NCBI GenBank assembly: GCA_034414595.1 | Contig: DAOULY010000012.1 | Coordinates: 1-64,000, forward strand | Length of the DNA stretch: 64,000 bases | DNA from: DAOULY01 sp034414595 | GTDB taxonomy: Bacteria > Chloroflexota > Dehalococcoidia > SZUA-161 > JAUWZY01 | Direction of reading: 5' to 3' | Shown here: positions 60,213 to 64,000 of the stretch, one piece after another | Numbering within the stretch: the first letter of the stretch is position 1 | Layout of the letters: each line of letters opens with the position of its first letter | The notes under the pieces: generated by a model | What the model was told of the DNA's origin: nothing | The model's database searches: none | The model's input: the letters and a program-made list of their open reading frames with translations, nothing else | Translations under genes and position numbers: made by a program

Positions 60213-61367
60213 TTATCTCTGCGCCCACCCCCAGTAGTCCTCCACCTTCATCCTCTTGCCGTAGCCTAAGAACTTGTCCATACGCACCAGTAGCGGGTCC
60301 AGCCACGGGGTACTTTTGGCCAAGAACCTGGCGCTGTCGTGGAGCCGGCCCGGCAGCTTATTGAACGGGCAGACCCGGACACAGACAGCGCAAACACCTC
60401 CCTGGTTCCGAGACCAAAAGCCAAAGCACTGCTCCGCATTGACATACCACTTGACCACGCCACCGTTATTGGAGATGTTATGCGGTCGGTCATTGGGCTC
60501 ACCAGAGGTAATGGCACGCCCCGGGCACTCCTCGGCGCAACGCTTACAGCTATGGCAGAATTTCTCGGCGCCGAACTCAATCGGCTCATCCGGGACCAGG
60601 GGCAAATCGGTGAACACCTTACCCAGTCGGATACGGGGGCCAAACTTCTCCGTGATCAGCATCCCGTGTCGCCCTACCTCCCCCAGGCCGGAGTCAACAG
60701 CCATAGGAACGGACAGTGCAGTGTCATTGCCGCAGGGGATGGCCTTGTAGCCCATGGTGCGAATGAAGTGGGCCAGCAAACCGGAAACATATACCATCTC
60801 CGAGTAGGCCAGTCCCGCAGCCGCTGCCGCATTATAGGCTGGAGACGTTCTGGTAACTTCATAGTCCATCTCCACAGCGTAGACAACTGCATATTCATAT
60901 TCCGGAGGAACCTCTATGGCCTCGTACTCTGCGGTAACCCGGTTATAGCGATGGGAATAGACCCAGCGCTGGTCGGTGCGACAGATCCCCACCAGGCAAG
61001 CTCCCAGAAACTGGGTCACCTTCTTTATATCCCGAGACATCTGTGCCGGGTCGGAAACCTCGTACTTCTGCCCCGGGGCAAGGCGGCTAACGCTCCTGAT
61101 TTCCTCCTCAGGCATATGCCACTGAGTAAGCGCGTAGTCTCCGGCCAGGCTGGCATGCCCGTAACGGCGCTCCAGATTCCAGGCACCCATGGCTAAAGCC
61201 CAGTCCTGCAGGGTATAGCCAGGACGGTCACCGAAGGTATGGTCGGCATACCAATTGAGCCCGATCTCTGCCATGGAAGGGTCCCATTTCGTCCGCGTAT
61301 AGATGGTGTTCTTCTGGTCAAAGCGCTTGACCTCGCCATATCGACTCGTTCCCTTGGCTCGCGCCAT
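60213..61367 (-). CDS. Reductive dehalogenase-like protein, array copy 1
   Basis: A 384-residue RdhA-family protein without Tat signal. KRFDQKNTIYTRTKW opens the protein, YKAIPCGNDTALSVP with DSGLGEVGRHGML and GPRIRLGKVFTDLP form the corrinoid-domain core, and the two clusters are CHSCKRCAEECPGRA (from residue 271) and CAVCVRVCPFNKLPG. GGGAGGG precedes the ATG. The 3' end is duplicated at 57.6 kb. This copy is more different from copies 2 and 3 than these are from each other. No rdhB. Catalysis of halide removal is not proven for any Tat-less member of this group; another reductive reaction is possible. Confidence 0.9.
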   Translation of the reverse strand: MARAKGTSRYGEVKRFDQKNTIYTRTKWDPSMAEIGLNWYADHTFGDRPGYTLQDWALAMGAWNLERRYGHASLAGDYALTQWHMPEEEIRSVSRLAPGQKYEVSDPAQMSRDIKKVTQFLGACLVGICRTDQRWVYSHRYNRVTAEYEAIEVPPEYEYAVVYAVEMDYEVTRTSPAYNAAAAAGLAYSEMVYVSGLLAHFIRTMGYKAIPCGNDTALSVPMAVDSGLGEVGRHGMLITEKFGPRIRLGKVFTDLPLVPDEPIEFGAEKFCHSCKRCAEECPGRAITSGEPNDRPHNISNNGGVVKWYVNAEQCFGFWSRNQGGVCAVCVRVCPFNKLPGRLHDSARFLAKSTPWLDPLLVRMDKFLGYGKRMKVEDYWGWAQR

Positions 61368-61431
61368 AATTCCCTCCCGATTTCCCGGCTATTCGACAAC
61401 TCAATGCAGCGCTGGGCACCCGGTCCTGAGT

Positions 61432-62595
61432 TCAGCCATCTAAACTGGCCCAGAACTCCTCCGCTCTAATCCTTTTACCGTAGCCGAAGAGTTTGTCCAG
61501 TCTCAGCAGCAGAGAATCCAGCCAAGGCGCATTCCGCACTAAGAACCTGGCGCTGTCATGAAGCAAGCCCGGTGGCTTGTTGAACGGGCAAACCCTGATG
61601 CAGTTAGAACAGGCGCTACCCTCATTTTGTACCCAGAACCGGAAACACTTCTCAGAATTGACAGGCCATTTGAGGATGCCACTGTTGTTGGAGATGTTGT
61701 GCGGCTGATCAGTTGGTTCGTCAAAGGAGATGGCACGCCCGGGGCAGTTCTCAGCACACCTTCGACAGGTATAGCAAAACTCGGTCACGCCGAAATCAAT
61801 GGGCTTATCCGGAACCAGAGGCAAATCGGTGAACACCTTGCACAATCTGACCCTGGGGCCAAACCTCTCCGTTATCAGGTTGCCGCTGCGCCCAAGCTGT
61901 CCCAAGCCAGCGTCGAAGCCCAACGGAGTACACAGGGCAGTATCATTGCCAGAAGGGATCGCCTTATAGCCCAGGATTCGAAGAAAGTGGGCCAACCGGC
62001 CAGCGACAAAGGCCATCTTGGAGTAGCCGTCACCACCTGCGGCGAGATGGGTAGTCGCCGGGGATGTCTTCATCCCCAGATAATCCATCTCTATAGCCAT
62101 GACGATGGCGTATTCATATTCCTCAGGAATCTCTATCGGCCAATGCTCCGTTCCCCCATCCCAGGCATGGGAGTGAGCATGAGAGTAAACCCAGCGCCGG
62201 TCCAATCGGCAAATCCCGGTGAGGTCAGCGCCGAGGAACCTGGCCACCCTCTTTACATCTCGGGACATCTCTGCTGGGTCGGTTACGGTATATTTCTGTC
62301 CGGGGACCAGGCGGGTGATTATAGCGAACTCTTTCGGGTCCACCTCCCACTTGTACAGACCGAAATTACCAGTTTGATTGCCTTTGGCCACTGCGCGGTC
62401 TACATGCCAGGCAGCATTCCGAAGCGCCCAGTCCTTCAGGGTATAGCCGGGCCTATCCCCGACAGCACGCTGTTCATACCACCCCATGGCAAAGTCCTGT
62501 ACCGCGGGGTCCCACAGCGCCCGCCTGAGTATTAAGTTCTTCTGGTCAAAACGGTCAGCGTCGCCGGAGCCAATCTTTACCTCGGCATTCCCCAT
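61432..62595 (-). CDS. Reductive dehalogenase-like protein, array copy 2
   Basis: A 387-residue Tat-less RdhA-family protein. RFDQKNLILRRALWDP at the start, YKAIPSGNDTALCTP, DAGLGQLGRSG, then clusters CYTCRRCAENCPGRAI and CSNCIRVCPFNKPPG with a Cys further up (KCFRFWVQNEG). It shares long identical stretches with copy 3 (e.g. GLYKWEVDPKEF and RLVPGQKYTVTDPAEMSRD), so the two are recent duplicates. Gap to copy 1 is 64 bases, to copy 3 63 bases: the spacing itself is duplicated. Confidence 0.9.
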   Translation of the reverse strand: MGNAEVKIGSGDADRFDQKNLILRRALWDPAVQDFAMGWYEQRAVGDRPGYTLKDWALRNAAWHVDRAVAKGNQTGNFGLYKWEVDPKEFAIITRLVPGQKYTVTDPAEMSRDVKRVARFLGADLTGICRLDRRWVYSHAHSHAWDGGTEHWPIEIPEEYEYAIVMAIEMDYLGMKTSPATTHLAAGGDGYSKMAFVAGRLAHFLRILGYKAIPSGNDTALCTPLGFDAGLGQLGRSGNLITERFGPRVRLCKVFTDLPLVPDKPIDFGVTEFCYTCRRCAENCPGRAISFDEPTDQPHNISNNSGILKWPVNSEKCFRFWVQNEGSACSNCIRVCPFNKPPGLLHDSARFLVRNAPWLDSLLLRLDKLFGYGKRIRAEEFWASLDG

Positions 62596-62658
62596 GCTTC
62601 CGCCTTCTTAGCAAACTCAGTCAATAACCCCTCCAACGCTGGATACCCGACACTCAAC

Positions 62659-63822
62659 TCAGCTATCAAGGCTGGCCCAGAAGTCCTCCGCCTTCATCCT
62701 GTTGCCATAGCCGAAGAGCTTGTCCAGCCGCACCAGTAGCGGGTCCAGCCAGGGCGCATTTCGCACCAAGGACCTGGCGCTGTCATGAAGCCAGCCTGGG
62801 GGCTTGTTGAACGGGCAGACCCTGATACAGTTGGAGCAGGCGAAGCTATCATTCTGCACCCAGTACCTCAAGCACTTCTCGGCATCGATGGGCCATTTGA
62901 GGAGGCCACTGTTGTTGGAGATGTTGCGCGGTTGGTCCGTGGGCTCGTCAAAAGAGATGGCCTGCCCCGGGCAGTTCTCGGCACAACGCTTGCAGCTATT
63001 GCAGAACTCGGTCACGCCGAAATCAATAGGCTTGTCCGGAACCAGGGGCAGATCGGTGAACACTTTGCACAACCTGAGCCGCGGGCCGAGTTTCTCTGTA
63101 ACCAGGATGCCGTTGCGCCCAAGCTGTCCCAAGCCAGCATCGACACCCATGGGTATGCACAAGGCGGTATCGTTGCCAGAGGGGATCGCCTTGTAGCCCA
63201 TGATTCGAATGAAGTGGGCCAGCCGACCAGCGACAAAGGCCATCTTGGAGTAGCCGTCAGCCGCAGCGGCTATATTGGTACCACTGGGAGATGTCATTAT
63301 CGCCGGATAGTCCATCTCCACAGCCATGACAACGGCATATTCGTATTCCTCAGGGACCTCTATCGGCCAGTGCTCCGTCGTACCCTCATAGGCATGGGAA
63401 TAATGATGGGAGTAGACCCAGCGCCGGTCCACTCGGCAAATGCCGGTGATGTCGGCGCCGAGGAACTTCGCCACCCTCTTTATATCTCGGGACATCTCCG
63501 CTGGGTCGGTTACGGTGTACTTTTGCCCCGGGACCAGGCGGGTGATTACGGCGAACTCTTTCGGGTCAACCTCCCACTTATAGAGACCGAAATCACCTGT
63601 TTGATTGCCCTTGGCCACTGCCCGCTCTACATACCAGGCAGCATCTTTGAAAGCCCACTCTAAGAGAGTATAGCCAGGCTTGTCCCCAACGACACGCTGG
63701 GCATAGAATTTCGGGGCAAACTCCTCCACGGTAGCGTCCCACAGCGCTCGCCGGTACACCATGTTCTTTTGATCAAACCGGGCAGCATCGCCGGAGCCGA
63801 TCTTGATTTTGGTATTTCCCAT
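62659..63822 (-). CDS. Reductive dehalogenase-like protein, array copy 3
   Basis: A 387-residue Tat-less RdhA-family protein, closest to copy 2. Clusters CNSCKRCAENCPGQAI and CSNCIRVCPFNKPPG; core YKAIPSGNDTALCIP and DAGLGQLGRNG. Start ATG 63822 is set by GAGGAGG 6-7 bases upstream; the frame extends 20 codons upstream, but that part is only the intergenic spacer and has no Tat motif. Co-directional with copies 1, 2 and 4 and probably transcribed from beyond the window edge. Confidence 0.9.
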   Translation of the reverse strand: MGNTKIKIGSGDAARFDQKNMVYRRALWDATVEEFAPKFYAQRVVGDKPGYTLLEWAFKDAAWYVERAVAKGNQTGDFGLYKWEVDPKEFAVITRLVPGQKYTVTDPAEMSRDIKRVAKFLGADITGICRVDRRWVYSHHYSHAYEGTTEHWPIEVPEEYEYAVVMAVEMDYPAIMTSPSGTNIAAAADGYSKMAFVAGRLAHFIRIMGYKAIPSGNDTALCIPMGVDAGLGQLGRNGILVTEKLGPRLRLCKVFTDLPLVPDKPIDFGVTEFCNSCKRCAENCPGQAISFDEPTDQPRNISNNSGLLKWPIDAEKCLRYWVQNDSFACSNCIRVCPFNKPPGWLHDSARSLVRNAPWLDPLLVRLDKLFGYGNRMKAEDFWASLDS

Positions 63823-63885
63823 GCCTTCACCTCCTCGGGGCTCACAATCGACACCTCTGCTGGTGCTCGGCAGCCAGCCCACAAC

Positions 63886-64000
63886 TCAGCTATCCAGGCT
63901 GGCCCAGAAGTCCTCCACTCTCATCCTTTTGCCATAGCCAAAGAGCTTGTCCAGCCGCACCAGTAACGGATCCAGCCAGGGCGCACTTCGCACCAATGAC
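63886..64000 (-). CDS. Reductive dehalogenase-like protein, array copy 4 (partial)
   Basis: Only the C-terminal 37 residues lie in the window: SAPWLDPLLVRLDKLFGYG followed by a KRMRVEDFWASLDS-like end and stop at 63886. The same end occurs in copies 2 and 3, so the array continues past the right edge. The gap to copy 3 is again 63 bases. Confidence 0.85.
   Translation of the reverse strand, partial: SLVRSAPWLDPLLVRLDKLFGYGKRMRVEDFWASLDS

Noticed and set aside
61558..63663. Plus-strand frames of 292-325 codons across the rdhA array
   Set aside because: They lie exactly opposite the conserved rdhA-like genes and repeat with them; the minus-strand proteins carry all the family motifs.
60213..64000. 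Reading the array as respiratory organohalide reductases
   Set aside because: No Tat motif at any start and no small membrane-anchor gene between copies (gaps are 63-64 bases).

Overview
This window looks like a chromosomal piece of an uncultured, anaerobic member of the Chloroflexota, most likely class Dehalococcoidia. The case is inferential. It rests on a tandem array of cytoplasmic reductive-dehalogenase-like genes (RdhA family, no Tat signal, no RdhB), an archaeal-type phosphoglycerate mutase (ApgM), a CooC-like ATPase, a MenA-type prenyltransferase, and very compact operons of housekeeping genes. No rRNA is present to settle the taxonomy.

Layout. 1-8 kb: the end of a PKD/Ig-like surface protein, a DUF296 protein, a short-chain dehydrogenase, a DUF72 protein, and a DUF6504-dnaE pair behind a promoter that carries a LexA-box-like palindrome. 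8.2-18.8 kb: an accessory region. It holds an excisionase-like HTH gene, a lipid- or membrane-anchored Big_2 repeat protein with a consensus promoter, a 650-bp duplicated non-coding block (11.2-12.75 kb), a three-gene unknown operon preceded by a complete SAM-I riboswitch, several unknown small genes and two tyrosine recombinases. It ends exactly at the 3' end of a tRNA-Lys(CUU) gene and is probably an integrative element. 19-34 kb: CocE-type hydrolase, nadE, an RRM protein and a zinc-ribbon protein, an unknown gene with its own operator-like palindrome, queA-fmt, a PEP-utilising swivelling-domain protein followed by a first rdhA-like gene, then menA, a SAM hydrolase, secG and gatB. 34-41.5 kb: small enzymes (pcm, HAD, two metallo-beta-lactamase-fold proteins, an eIF2B-like protein, Nudix, PncC, MFS, LMW-phosphatase-like). 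41.5-51 kb: a dense minus-strand operon, tsaC-rpiB-dxs-polyprenyl synthase-cooC-like-pgk-apgM-tpiA-miaA, with 4-bp overlaps, linking lower glycolysis, isoprenoid supply and tRNA modification. 51.3-57.4 kb: a plus-strand purine operon, guaA-purD-orf-purE-purB-purC-purS, which stops before purQ/purL. 57.6-64 kb: an rdhA 3'-end fragment, a three-PAS sensor histidine kinase, then four tandem rdhA-like genes on the minus strand, the last running off the window.

Most noteworthy: (1) an intact SAM-I riboswitch (promoter, aptamer, terminator) apparently controlling an unrecognised operon inside a mobile element; (2) the Tat-less rdhA-like array with an embedded PAS kinase and a recent duplication scar, plus a separate rdhA-like gene next to a PEP-utilising protein; (3) the duplicated 650-bp block with conserved hairpins and archaeal-TATA-like boxes; (4) the putative SOS box before DUF6504-dnaE. 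All calls come from reading the sequence; no database search was run.
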